A stretch of DNA of 62,039 nucleotides from Nitrospirales bacterium (GTDB taxonomy: Bacteria; Nitrospirota; Nitrospiria; Nitrospirales; UBA8639). Location of the stretch: contig JALDRK010000024.1 in assembly GCA_031315915.1 (NCBI GenBank), positions 1 to 62,039 on the forward strand, given 5' to 3'. The position numbers and the translations under genes are program-made. The notes beneath the pieces were generated by a model. The model saw nothing but the letters and a program-made list of their open reading frames with translations, was not told where the DNA came from and searched no databases. This document shows, in pieces, positions 54,234 through 62,039 of the stretch. Each line of letters begins with the position of its first letter. Position 1 is the first letter of the stretch.

Positions 54234-54623
54234 TGACCTATACCTTAAATCAATTGAACCGCCAGCGACTGACTTTGGCAGGGCAAGGTTCCCAAACAAA
54301 TCAGATGAAGCGATTATAAGGTTCTTCCTCTTTCCTCTCAAGAAGAATACGTATTTTTTCTTGATTTTGAATCATTCACAACACGGTAATCAAAAAATAA
54401 TTTTCCCATAATTTTTTCTCTATACATCATAACAATTCTTCATTAAAATCCACCTGCCATTTTCGCAAACCGGTCTAGAGAAGTTTGCCGACAATAGACA
54501 AAAGACCTCCACACAGGAACATCAAAACTAAGCGCTGCCTAGCCGTCGAAGGATCAACAACGAAGTTGATGTGGACAGCTAGAGCCTTTTCTAGAGCCTT
54601 TTGTTGATACTTAGACAAAGTTC
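54234..54623. other. Divergent intergenic region with short repeats
   Basis: 390 bp, AT-rich, with no gene. Near its right end are two tandem 11-bp units (TAGAGCCTTTT, about 54580-54602) and an 8-bp inverted pair (ATCAACAA at 54553-54560, TTGTTGAT at 54601-54608) spanning about 56 bp, just before the HIT gene. These could form a leader structure or an operator. It must carry promoters for both the hydroxylase and the HIT gene. Confidence 0.5.
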
Positions 54624-55061
54624 ATGAATAGCACTTTGGAAAAGTTTGGCTACCCGAATACTCTTGTCAAACAATATTCCCAATGGGCGCTGCTTCTGCG
54701 TCCCCAACAGGTTACCTTGGGATCTCTCGTCCTCGTTTGTCTTGAGGAAGCCAAGGCTTTTTCTGCCGTTTCGACCGAATCGTTCATAGAACTTTCTCGG
54801 GTCATTCGTGAAGTTGAGACCAATTTATCGGCGGCATTTTCCTATGAGCGGATCAACTATCTGATGCTGATGATGGTAGACCCCGATGTGCATTTCCACA
54901 TCATTCCGCGTTATGGATCTCCAAAGGTTTTTCTCACACAGCAATTTTTCGACCATGGCTGGCCTGGCCCTCCTAATCTCAAACAAGCGAATGAGACCTC
55001 ACAGGAAACCAACCGTGTACTACAGGGATTTTTGAACACTCAATGGAAATCCCTTGAATAA
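54624..55061 (+). CDS. HIT-family nucleotide hydrolase/transferase-like protein
   Basis: 145 aa. The histidine-triad site reads D88-V-H90-F-H92-I-I-P-R-Y; the first His of the usual H-x-H-x-H is Asp, while the middle His (the nucleophile) and the last are kept. The front (TLVKQYSQWALLLRPQQVTLGSLVLV) matches HIT proteins. They cut nucleotide bonds in Ap4A or acyl/aminoacyl-AMP. It lies 229 bp before the acyl-AMP ligase in the same direction, so hydrolysis of stray acyl-AMP is a speculative role. No clear ribosome site. Confidence 0.8.
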   Translation: MNSTLEKFGYPNTLVKQYSQWALLLRPQQVTLGSLVLVCLEEAKAFSAVSTESFIELSRVIREVETNLSAAFSYERINYLMLMMVDPDVHFHIIPRYGSPKVFLTQQFFDHGWPGPPNLKQANETSQETNRVLQGFLNTQWKSLE

Positions 55062-55290
55062 CCTATAACCGATTTCCCAGTTCATTCAATGCTTTCAATG
55101 CTTTAAGTTGTTGCCAAATAAACCCAATGCGTGCCATTTACGCCACACAATTAATCAAAAAAATGAAAGCTAATTCTATAAAAACTTATGGTCTTTTTAA
55201 CTATTTCATCTTCTTCGAAAATGGCACGACTATTGCTCAACCATGATTGTCTTTTATCGTCTTTTTAAATAGGCTAGAAATTCAACAACT

Positions 55291-57048
55291 ATGACACCTA
55301 CCGTTACATCACACGCCTTAGCATTAAATCCAGGAATTTTTTCAACCCTCGCCGAAGCCCTTGATTATGCTTCTAGGGGTGAAACCGGGTGTAACTTTTA
55401 CTCTGGCAGGGGAAAACTCGCTCACGTATTGTCTTATCAAGATTTACAGTTACAGGCTAAAAATCTTGCTAAGCGACTGAATTCATTGAATTTACCTCGC
55501 CAATCTCGAGTGGCACTGGTAGCCGATACTAATCCTGATTTCATTCGCTTTTTCTTTGCGTGCCAATATGCAGGCCTCATACCTGTGCCCCTGCCTATTT
55601 CACTGCATTTGGGTGGACATCAGGCCTATGTAACCCAACTCCGTCGATTACTTGAAAGCTGCCGACCGTCAGTCGCCATGGCCCCTGAAGGCTTAGTGCC
55701 TTATCTGGAAGAGGCAGCCAAGGGACTTGATCTTTCACTCCTAGGTGGTCCAGAAGTGTTTGCGTCGCTTCCAGTAGTGGAAGAGGATCTTAGTCCGTTA
55801 GCTACCCATGAGTTGGCTTATATCCAATACACCTCAGGTAGCACACGATGGCCCAGAGGAGTGGAGGTCACTCAATCCGCAGTGATGACCAATCTGGCCG
55901 GTATTATCCAAAATGGACTTCAGGTCAAAGAGGGTGATCGTTGTGTGTCCTGGCTACCTTTTTATCATGACATGGGGTTGGTGGGCTTTGTATTAGGGCC
56001 TATGGCGTCACAATTATCCGTCGACTATCTCAGCACGCGGGATTTTGCCATGCGCCCGCGGCAATGGCTGTCCTTAATGACGAAGAGTCAAGCCACGATT
56101 TCCTTTAGCCCTTCTTTCGGATACGAACTTTGCGTCAGAAGGCTGGGGGAGGAATCACCTGAGCAATTTGACTTGTCTCATTGGAGAATTGCCGGTGTCG
56201 GAGCGGAAACCATTCGCGCAGATAGCCTTCTCCGTTTTGCCTCGACTTTAGGGCCATCCGGCTTTAAACAAGAGGCTTTTCTGGCCTGTTATGGGATGGC
56301 TGAATGTTCATTGGCCATTAGCTTTGCTCCTCTCAACCAAGGGTTGAATGTTGATCGGGTTGATGGAGACTGGCTTTCAAACGAAAAGGAAGCTCTTCCT
56401 ATCAGTTCAACGCTCATTTTGGAAAATGATAATATTCGGTGTAGCTCATTTGTGAACTGTGGCGTTCCCTTGCCGGGGTATGAGGTGGAAATTCGCGATT
56501 CTCATGGTTCCCCTCTCGGTACTAGAAAAAGCGGAACCATATTTGTGCGTGGCGCCAGCATCATGTCCGGATATTTCAACGATCCGGTCACCACCCAGGA
56601 AGTCCTCTCTTCTGACGGCTGGCTGAATACAGGAGACATCGGCTATTGGGTCAAAGACAGTCTGGTCATCATCGGCCGATCCAAGGACATGATCATTATT
56701 AATGGACGCAATATTTGGCCACAAGATCTCGAATTTCTCGCCGAACAACAGCCTGAGGTACGCCCAGGCGACTCTTCAGCTTTTTCCGTCTCAGGTCCGG
56801 ATGGCGAAGAAATGGCTGTCATGGTAATTCAGTGCCGTGAATCAGACCCTCAAAAGCGTGAAGAACTCGTCAAACGGCTTCGGGCTTTGGTCTACCAAGA
56901 ACTGTCAATCCCCTGTTTTATTGAATTAATTCCACCACGGTCCTTACCGCGTACCTCCTCAGGAAAATTATCACGTTCTCGCGCCAAAACCGATTTTTTA
57001 TCCCGTGTCCATTGGGACGTTTTGGCACCCATGCTGTCGGCTTCCTAA
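55291..57048 (+). CDS. Fatty acyl-AMP ligase / acyl-ACP synthetase
   Basis: 585 aa, full length for the FAAL/acyl-ACP-synthetase family. The adenylate P-loop is YIQYTSGSTRWPRGV (near 178-191), with CYGMAECSL, LNTGDIGYW and GRSKDMIIINGRNIWPQDLE further on. FAAL-type enzymes activate fatty acids as acyl-AMP and load them onto an ACP. The neighbour set (CerR, ACP, Spt, all same strand) matches the Caulobacter sphingolipid operon, where AasR loads the dedicated ACP used by Spt. The ACP is encoded 1.1 kb downstream. Confidence 0.88.
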   Translation: MTPTVTSHALALNPGIFSTLAEALDYASRGETGCNFYSGRGKLAHVLSYQDLQLQAKNLAKRLNSLNLPRQSRVALVADTNPDFIRFFFACQYAGLIPVPLPISLHLGGHQAYVTQLRRLLESCRPSVAMAPEGLVPYLEEAAKGLDLSLLGGPEVFASLPVVEEDLSPLATHELAYIQYTSGSTRWPRGVEVTQSAVMTNLAGIIQNGLQVKEGDRCVSWLPFYHDMGLVGFVLGPMASQLSVDYLSTRDFAMRPRQWLSLMTKSQATISFSPSFGYELCVRRLGEESPEQFDLSHWRIAGVGAETIRADSLLRFASTLGPSGFKQEAFLACYGMAECSLAISFAPLNQGLNVDRVDGDWLSNEKEALPISSTLILENDNIRCSSFVNCGVPLPGYEVEIRDSHGSPLGTRKSGTIFVRGASIMSGYFNDPVTTQEVLSSDGWLNTGDIGYWVKDSLVIIGRSKDMIIINGRNIWPQDLEFLAEQQPEVRPGDSSAFSVSGPDGEEMAVMVIQCRESDPQKREELVKRLRALVYQELSIPCFIELIPPRSLPRTSSGKLSRSRAKTDFLSRVHWDVLAPMLSAS

Positions 57049-57092
57049 AAGACGACTACAGCACCACGCTCTGTTAAGTTTCTTCAAAATTT

Positions 57093-58019
57093 ATGCCCCT
57101 GTCCGTGGCCTTAACGGGTGCCTCAGGTTTTATTGGTGGGGTTCTTGCTGCACGATTGAGGGAAAATGGGTATCAGGTTCGAGCCCTGCTTCGTTCGAAA
57201 ACGCATCAACCGGACTTAGAAGCCATTGGCGTTGAAGTCATTCATGGAACGCTTGGACACCTCAAAAATGTCAAGAATCTGGTCCATTCCTGCGACGTGG
57301 TCATCCATTGTGCCGGCGCCATTCGAGGACGTCGTCAAGAAGATTTTTATGAAGCCAATGTTGCGGCCATTGCCCACCTAAGCCAGGCCTGTCGTACTCT
57401 CAGACCACCTCCGAAATTTATTCTCATTTCGTCATTGGCCGCTCGTGAACCCTCCTTATCGACTTATGCATGGAGCAAACGGGAAGGGGAATTGACCTTA
57501 ATACGCGAAGCCGGTGATCTTTCGTGGGTCATTTTCAGACCCCCAGCCGTGTATGGGCCAAAGGATCAAAGCCTTCGACCCCTGTTTCAGCTCATGCAGT
57601 GGGGAATCGGCATACAGCTGAGTCCGCAAATATCAAGATTTTCGCTGATCCATGTGGAGGACTTTGCCGGCGCCATCATGGCCTGGATCACCAAAGGCAA
57701 ACCTTCGGGTCACCTCTTTGAGGTCGATGACGGTTTCCCTGGCGGGTATACATGGGACGAGGTATTTAACAGCAGCCAACAGCCGGTCCGATTTCGGGTA
57801 TCGATTCCCCAATTGGCCTTACGCATGGCCGCGTTGTTTAATGAGAAAAGTTCAGCGCTATTGGGGTATCCGCCACTCTTGACCAAAGGGAAAGTGGCTG
57901 AGCTGCAACATACCAATTGGGTCTGTGATACCAGAGAAACGTTTCAGCTTTTGGACTGGCATCCACAAATCTCGTTAAAAACCGGCTTGCGCCAATTACT
58001 GACTTCGGATAGTCTCTGA
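57093..58019 (+). CDS. NAD(P)-dependent epimerase/reductase, candidate ceramide reductase (CerR-like)
   Basis: 308 aa, extended short-chain dehydrogenase. The nucleotide-binding motif is ALTGASGFIGGVLA and the catalytic Tyr-x3-Lys is in STYAWSKREGE, preceded by LISSLAA. Members with this layout are annotated as NAD-dependent epimerases; CerR of Caulobacter, which reduces 3-oxo-ceramide, belongs to them. It lies 44 bp after the acyl-AMP ligase and 144 bp before the ACP. The CerR role follows from position and family, not from a signature residue. Confidence 0.75.
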   Translation: MPLSVALTGASGFIGGVLAARLRENGYQVRALLRSKTHQPDLEAIGVEVIHGTLGHLKNVKNLVHSCDVVIHCAGAIRGRRQEDFYEANVAAIAHLSQACRTLRPPPKFILISSLAAREPSLSTYAWSKREGELTLIREAGDLSWVIFRPPAVYGPKDQSLRPLFQLMQWGIGIQLSPQISRFSLIHVEDFAGAIMAWITKGKPSGHLFEVDDGFPGGYTWDEVFNSSQQPVRFRVSIPQLALRMAALFNEKSSALLGYPPLLTKGKVAELQHTNWVCDTRETFQLLDWHPQISLKTGLRQLLTSDSL

Positions 58020-58163
58020 CCTGACGGCAAATCGAAGAGGCGCTTGTTAAACGCACCCTCAAGATACCTATAGGGCCAACTCCTAGTTCTGAGAATTCAG
58101 GAAAGGTTATTGAAACCCCTTCTTCACGCACGTTGATCCCTATCGCTTTCATTAGTCGATGTC

Positions 58164-58409
58164 ATGACCCAATACGCCGACATACTTCCTCAAATCCTGG
58201 AAACGCTTCAGCCTTTTGCTAAAAAAGGGCAAGCATTAGGAGAAGAAACTGAGTTGGTCTCGGAACTGGGGTTGGATTCGATGCAGGTGATGCAAGTCTT
58301 ATTGAAAATTGAGGACCGGTTTGATATTTCCATCCCCCTGAATAATCTTCCCAACATTCGAACCGTCAAAGATCTCGGACTTGAAATAGAAACGTTGCTA
58401 AAGACATAA
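58164..58409 (+). CDS. Dedicated acyl carrier protein
   Basis: 81 aa, acidic. The phosphopantetheine serine is S39 in GLDSMQVMQVL, in a four-helix ACP pattern (ILETLQPFAKKGQALG, IEDRFDISIPLNNLPNI, TVKDLGLEI). It is not an FabG-type ACP operon: it lies directly before the Spt gene (2-bp gap). In Caulobacter a specialised ACP supplies acyl chains to serine palmitoyltransferase, and this one is a clear candidate (AcpR type). Confidence 0.9.
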   Translation: MTQYADILPQILETLQPFAKKGQALGEETELVSELGLDSMQVMQVLLKIEDRFDISIPLNNLPNIRTVKDLGLEIETLLKT

Positions 58410-58411
58410 CC

Positions 58412-59599
58412 ATGTCGTTATTTGACAAATTCAGCACGCTCCAACAAACACGTCAGGCATTACTTCAGGGCGGGGTCAGCCCCTTTCATTTGACTGTTGA
58501 AAAAATTCTTTCCCCAACCGAAGCCATTATGAATGGATGTCATACCATTCTGGTGGGATCGAATAATTATCTTGGCCTCACGTTTCATCCGGAATGTATT
58601 CAGGCAGGGCGCCAAGCGCTGGAACAGGAGGGCACAGGAACCACAGGATCCCGCATGGCCAATGGCTCATTTGCCGCTCATGGGCATTTGGAGCAGGCGA
58701 TTGCCGATTTTTACGGGCTTCCACACGCCATCGTATTCTCGACCGGCTATCAGGCCAATCTAGGCATTCTCTCAACCTTGGCAGGGTCGGGTGACATCAT
58801 CCTCATGGATGCCGATTCCCATGCCAGTATCTATGATGGCTGTCGCCTGGGCGGGGCTGAAATCATTCGATTCAAACACAATGACGTTTCCGACATGGAA
58901 AAACGGCTCCGTCGGCTGGGCGACCGCTCCGCTCGTACACTGATTGTCGTGGAAGGCATTTACAGTATGCTGGGCGACAGGGCTCCCTTGGCAGACATGG
59001 TAGGCGTCAAAAAACAGTATGGTGCGACCATGGTCGTCGACGAAGCTCATTCGTTAGGCATTCTCGGGAAAAATGGCCGGGGCTTGGTGGAAGAAGTCGG
59101 CGCGGAACAGGATGTGGATTGCATTGTCGGTACGTTCAGCAAGAGCCTGGGATCAACTGGTGGATTTGCCGTCAGCCACCATTCGTTGTTTGACATGATC
59201 CGATATGCCAGCCGGCCATATATCTTCACGGCCTCCCCCTGCCCGTCTGTGGTGGCCACAACCACGGCAGCCCTTCGAGTAGTACGCCAACACCCGGAAT
59301 TACAGCGCCAACTCTGGGACAATGCCAACCGTCTTTACAATGGATTGAAAACGAGCGGCTATTCCCTTGGAGCCGAAGTCGGCCCGGTCATTGCGGCCAT
59401 GATTCCCACCAAAGAATTAGCACTGGCCATGTGGCAGGGGCTGTTGGAAAATGGCATTTATGTCAACCTGATGATTCCACCAGCCACGCCCAACGGTGAA
59501 TGCCTTTTACGATGTAGCGTCAGCGCCGCCCATACCGAAAAGCAACTCGTCCATATTGACCGGACGTTCCAAAACCTGAAAGAAAAATTTCTTCCATAA
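58412..59599 (+). CDS. spt: Serine palmitoyltransferase (alpha-oxoamine synthase)
   Basis: 395 aa, normal length. PLP-binding K244 is in GTFSKSLGS, with VVDEAHSLGILG (D210, H213) and H137 in MDADSHASIYDG; substrate-side motifs are SNNYLGL and GTGTTGSRMANGSFAAHGHLE. The family also includes KBL, AONS and ALAS. The setting (ACP 2 bp upstream, CerR-like and acyl-AMP ligase genes) supports Spt, which joins serine and an acyl thioester to 3-oxo-sphinganine. AONS/biotin genes are absent. Start ATG 58412. Confidence 0.85.
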   Translation: MSLFDKFSTLQQTRQALLQGGVSPFHLTVEKILSPTEAIMNGCHTILVGSNNYLGLTFHPECIQAGRQALEQEGTGTTGSRMANGSFAAHGHLEQAIADFYGLPHAIVFSTGYQANLGILSTLAGSGDIILMDADSHASIYDGCRLGGAEIIRFKHNDVSDMEKRLRRLGDRSARTLIVVEGIYSMLGDRAPLADMVGVKKQYGATMVVDEAHSLGILGKNGRGLVEEVGAEQDVDCIVGTFSKSLGSTGGFAVSHHSLFDMIRYASRPYIFTASPCPSVVATTTAALRVVRQHPELQRQLWDNANRLYNGLKTSGYSLGAEVGPVIAAMIPTKELALAMWQGLLENGIYVNLMIPPATPNGECLLRCSVSAAHTEKQLVHIDRTFQNLKEKFLP

Positions 59600-59634
59600 T
59601 TTTCCGCCCTCCACAGCGATATGCATTATCTGTA

Positions 59635-60362
59635 ATGGCATGGGATTCCCTCAAAGTCCTGGCAGTGGTTCCGGCTCGCGGCGGGAGTAAGGGCATTCCA
59701 CGAAAAAACCTGTGCCAGGTTGGCGGATTATCCCTGATCGGCCATGCGGCAAAAGTCGCTACCGCTCTTCCCTGGATCGACCAGGCAGTCATTTCCACGG
59801 ACGATTCCGAGATGCGTGAAGAAGGGCAACGATATGGGCTGGAAGCGCCCTTTTTACGCCCTTCGGATTTGGCTCAGGATTCCACATCAGCCGTGGATAC
59901 CTGGCGCCATGCCTGGCTGACCTGCGAGGCGCATTACCATTGCCGGTATGATCTTTCTATTTGGCTTCAACCCACCACGCCCTTGCGAAAACCTGAAGAA
60001 GTCGAACAAACGGTAAAGGCGCTGGTTGAGGGCGGTCATCAAGCCGCGGCCACTGTGAGTCGAGTCCCAGGCCATTTTACTCCGCAAAAATTTTAACCCT
60101 GGATCAGGAAGGCATTCTGCACTATTTTTCTGAGGATGGTTCGCAACACAGTTCACGGCAGACCATTCCTTCGTATTTTTATCGGAACGGACTGTGTTAT
60201 GCGGTGACCAGATCCACCTTGATTGAAAAGGGATTGATCATCGAAGAAGATTGCGTAGGGGTCATGATTGATCGCCCTCTGGTGAATATTGACGAACCGA
60301 TTGAGTTGGAATTTGCGAACGTCATGTTCCAAACGGGTCTCCAATCGTCTGCCACAGAATGA
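59635..60362 (+). pseudogene. neuA: CMP-nonulosonate cytidylyltransferase (neuA), split by a frameshift
   Basis: The first 153 codons (to TAA at 60094-60096) hold the family P-loop VVPARGGSKGIPRKNL, then ISTDDSEM and WLQPTTPLRKPEEVE. One base missing in the AAAAA run at 60086-60090 moves the rest out of frame. Adding it gives QKILTLDQEG and a continuous 242-aa protein ending at 60362, with VNIDEPIELEFANV near the end as in NeuA. It activates a sialic- or legionaminic-type sugar with CTP. A homopolymer sequencing error is the simplest cause; a true knock-out is the alternative. Confidence 0.82.
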
Positions 60363-60448
60363 TATGGATGGGGGTCGAGGAAGTTTATCGGTCCTGTCAT
60401 CTAGACGGTTGGCCTGGTGCTTGATTCCGCTCAGAATAGAATCCTTCT

Positions 60449-61486
60449 ATGCCAAAAACCTGGCTCGACACCCCTCAACCTGGAACCCCCTGCAGCATCA
60501 TTGCGGAAGTGGGTCAAAACCACGATGGCAGCCTGGGACTGGCCCATGCCTTTATTGATGCCATCGCGGAGGCCGGAGCGGATGCGGTCAAGTTTCAAAC
60601 CCATATCGCCGCTGCCGAAAGCACGCCGAATGAACCCTGGAGAAAACAATTCAGCACGCAGGATGCCACCAGATATGATTATTGGCGCCGGATGGAATTT
60701 ACTCCGTCCCAATGGCAAGGGTTAAAAAATCATGCTTCCGAGAAGGGACTACATTTTCTCAGTTCGCCGTTTTCGCTTCAGGCGATTGATCTCTTGACCC
60801 GAGTGGGCGTCAGGGCATGGAAGGTACCATCCGGCGAAATTACCAATACGCCGTTATTAGACGGCATGCTTCAAACGGGGTTACCGGTCATCCTGTCAAC
60901 CGGGTTAAGCCCCTTGTCTGAAATTGATACAATGGTCTCCTACATCCGGACATTCCCCAACCCGATGGCAGTTCTGCAATGCACCTCCATGTATCCCTGC
61001 CCTCCTGAATTCATTGGCCTCAATGTCCTTTCGGATTTTCGAGCCCGGTATCAATGTGCAGTAGGTTTCTCGGACCATTCTGGGACCATTTTTCCGGGGT
61101 TAGCGGCAACCGGCATGGGAATCGAAGTGTTGGAAATCCATGTCACGCTCAGCCGGGAAATGTTCGGGCCGGATATCGCGTCCTCGGTCACCACCATGGA
61201 ACTGCGTGAGCTTGTCCGGGGAATCCGGCTAATCGAACGAATCCGACAACACCCCGTGAATAAAGAACTAGTTCCGGCGGAAATTGCGCCCCTTCGTGAC
61301 ATTTTCATGAAAAGTATCGTCGCCAAAACGGACCTAACGGAGGGCACAACATTAACTACGGAACATCTCGCTTTCAAAAAGCCGGGGACGGGTTTGTCTC
61401 CCCAGCGGGTCAACGAGGTGGTAGGACACCGCTTACGCCATGACATGCAACAGGATGCTCCCATTACCCTTAAGGATCTTGCATAG
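60449..61486 (+). CDS. neuB: N-acetylneuraminate/nonulosonate synthase
   Basis: 345 aa. It has the NeuB TIM barrel: AEVGQNHDGSLGLA, AGADAVKFQTH, FLSSPFSLQAIDLL, WKVPSGEITNTPLLD, STGLS, QCTSMYPCPPE and GFSDHSGT, then a C-terminal SAF antifreeze-like domain from about residue 290 (KSIVAKTDLTEGTTLTTEHLAFKKPG). It joins phosphoenolpyruvate with an N-acyl-mannosamine-type sugar. It starts 87 bp after the neuA frame. Whether the product is Neu5Ac, legionaminic or a related acid cannot be told here. Confidence 0.88.
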   Translation: MPKTWLDTPQPGTPCSIIAEVGQNHDGSLGLAHAFIDAIAEAGADAVKFQTHIAAAESTPNEPWRKQFSTQDATRYDYWRRMEFTPSQWQGLKNHASEKGLHFLSSPFSLQAIDLLTRVGVRAWKVPSGEITNTPLLDGMLQTGLPVILSTGLSPLSEIDTMVSYIRTFPNPMAVLQCTSMYPCPPEFIGLNVLSDFRARYQCAVGFSDHSGTIFPGLAATGMGIEVLEIHVTLSREMFGPDIASSVTTMELRELVRGIRLIERIRQHPVNKELVPAEIAPLRDIFMKSIVAKTDLTEGTTLTTEHLAFKKPGTGLSPQRVNEVVGHRLRHDMQQDAPITLKDLA

Positions 61487-61492
61487 ACTGCC

Positions 61493-62039
61493 ATGAAGCG
61501 AAAAGTGTGTGTCGTCATCACGGCCAGGCCAAGCTATTCCAGGATCAGATCTGCCCTGGAAGCCATTAAGCAACGCCCTGATCTGGAATTACAAATCGTG
61601 GTGGCTGCCTCCGCCCTGTTGGAGCGATATGGGCGGGCGGAACAGGTCATTGAGGAGGAGGGATTTCACATTGACCGGAGAGTATATATGATTCTGGAAG
61701 GTGAGAACCCGGTCACATCCGCCAAATCAACCGGACTGGGCCTGGCTGAACTGGCCACCGTGTTCAGTGATTTGCGTCCGGATATGATCATCACCATCGC
61801 GGATCGCTTTGAAACCATGGCTACGGCCGTCTGCGCGGCATATATGAATATTCCGTTGGTGCACGTCCAAGGTGGGGAAATTACCGGATCCATTGACGAA
61901 AAAGTCCGGCATGCCGTCACCAAACTGGCTGACATTCATTTCGTCTCGACTCAAAAAGCGGCGGAGCGGGTCATCCGCATGGGAGAAAATCCCGAACAGG
62001 TGTATGTCACAGGATGCCCCTCTATTGATTTAGCCAAAC
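61493..62039 (+). CDS. neuC: UDP-N-acetylglucosamine 2-epimerase (NeuC-type), partial at window edge
   Basis: 182 codons from the ATG at 61493, open to the last base, so the C-terminal half lies outside the window. The N-terminal domain has VITARPSYSRI, VVAASALL, SDLRPDMIITIADRFETMATA, the HVQGGEITGSIDEKVRHAVTKL active-site block and YVTGCPSIDLA. It is of the hydrolysing NeuC/LegG type, releasing N-acetylmannosamine or a bacillosamine-derived sugar for NeuB. It begins 6 bp after neuB. Confidence 0.88.
   Translation, partial: MKRKVCVVITARPSYSRIRSALEAIKQRPDLELQIVVAASALLERYGRAEQVIEEEGFHIDRRVYMILEGENPVTSAKSTGLGLAELATVFSDLRPDMIITIADRFETMATAVCAAYMNIPLVHVQGGEITGSIDEKVRHAVTKLADIHFVSTQKAAERVIRMGENPEQVYVTGCPSIDLAK

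Noticed and set aside
58412..59599. Biotin (BioF) or glycine acetyltransferase (KBL) role
   Set aside because: No biotin or threonine-degradation genes nearby, whereas ACP, acyl-AMP ligase and CerR-like genes fit serine palmitoyltransferase.

Overview
The window looks like chromosomal DNA of a Nitrospira-like nitrite oxidiser (phylum Nitrospirota). The inference rests on gene content only: two divergent cytochrome bd-like oxidase subunits embedded in c-type cytochrome, PCP-reductase-domain, DUF420-like and FGE-sulfatase-fold genes, plus several cupredoxins and a very large multicopper oxidase. There is no 16S rRNA gene or nxr gene here to prove it, and I see no tRNA, rRNA, CRISPR array or complete insertion sequence.

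Layout. (1) 17-13328, all on the minus strand apart from one tiny plus-strand ORF: two respiratory modules. Each has a CydA-like subunit; one has two membrane-anchored cytochromes c and two single-helix micro-proteins (37 and 43 aa), the other has PCP_red, DUF420-like, DUF3047 and two FGE-fold proteins that lack the FGE cysteines. (2) 13377-25769, minus strand: a periplasmic copper and redox block with three related cupredoxin plus carboxypeptidase-regulatory proteins, a thioredoxin/DUF255 protein, a HEAT-repeat protein, a LolA-like protein and a giant multicopper oxidase whose copper motifs run in permuted order (3-4-1-2). (3) 26108-40653: housekeeping and small redox genes (class IV aminotransferase, Rieske protein, DUF192, cupredoxin, MBL hydrolase, a DUF692/MNIO enzyme, gltBD, polyprenyl synthase). 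(4) 40654-44034: a small accessory island with an AbiEii-type nucleotidyltransferase pair and a DUF2971 gene, flanked by inverted copies of a composite repeat and carrying a 32-bp copy of the polyprenyl synthase 3' end. (5) 44035-59599: a lipid and envelope region with a Tam41-like nucleotidyltransferase, lipid kinase, CDP-alcohol phosphatidyltransferase, LptF/LptG and two nucleotidyltransferases. It ends in what looks like a complete bacterial ceramide (sphingolipid) pathway: a GNAT-type ceramide synthase candidate, a fatty-acid hydroxylase, a HIT protein, a fatty acyl-AMP ligase, a CerR-like reductase, an acyl carrier protein and serine palmitoyltransferase. (6) 59635-62039: the start of a nonulosonic (sialic/legionaminic-type) acid cluster, neuA-neuB-neuC, cut by the window edge.

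How the parts work together. The left half handles electron transfer at and outside the inner membrane. The right half builds the outer envelope: polyprenyl carrier or quinone tail, phospholipid head groups, LPS export, ceramide-type lipids and surface sugars. The ceramide cluster is the most exciting locus, because all five enzymes of the pathway worked out in Caulobacter appear within 8 kb together with a candidate hydroxylase.

Caveat on sequence quality. Four genes (the cupredoxin gene at 13377, the multicopper oxidase, gltB and neuA) are each broken or distorted by an apparent one-base indel in a short homopolymer. Gene breakage here is therefore more likely assembly error than biology until raw reads are checked.
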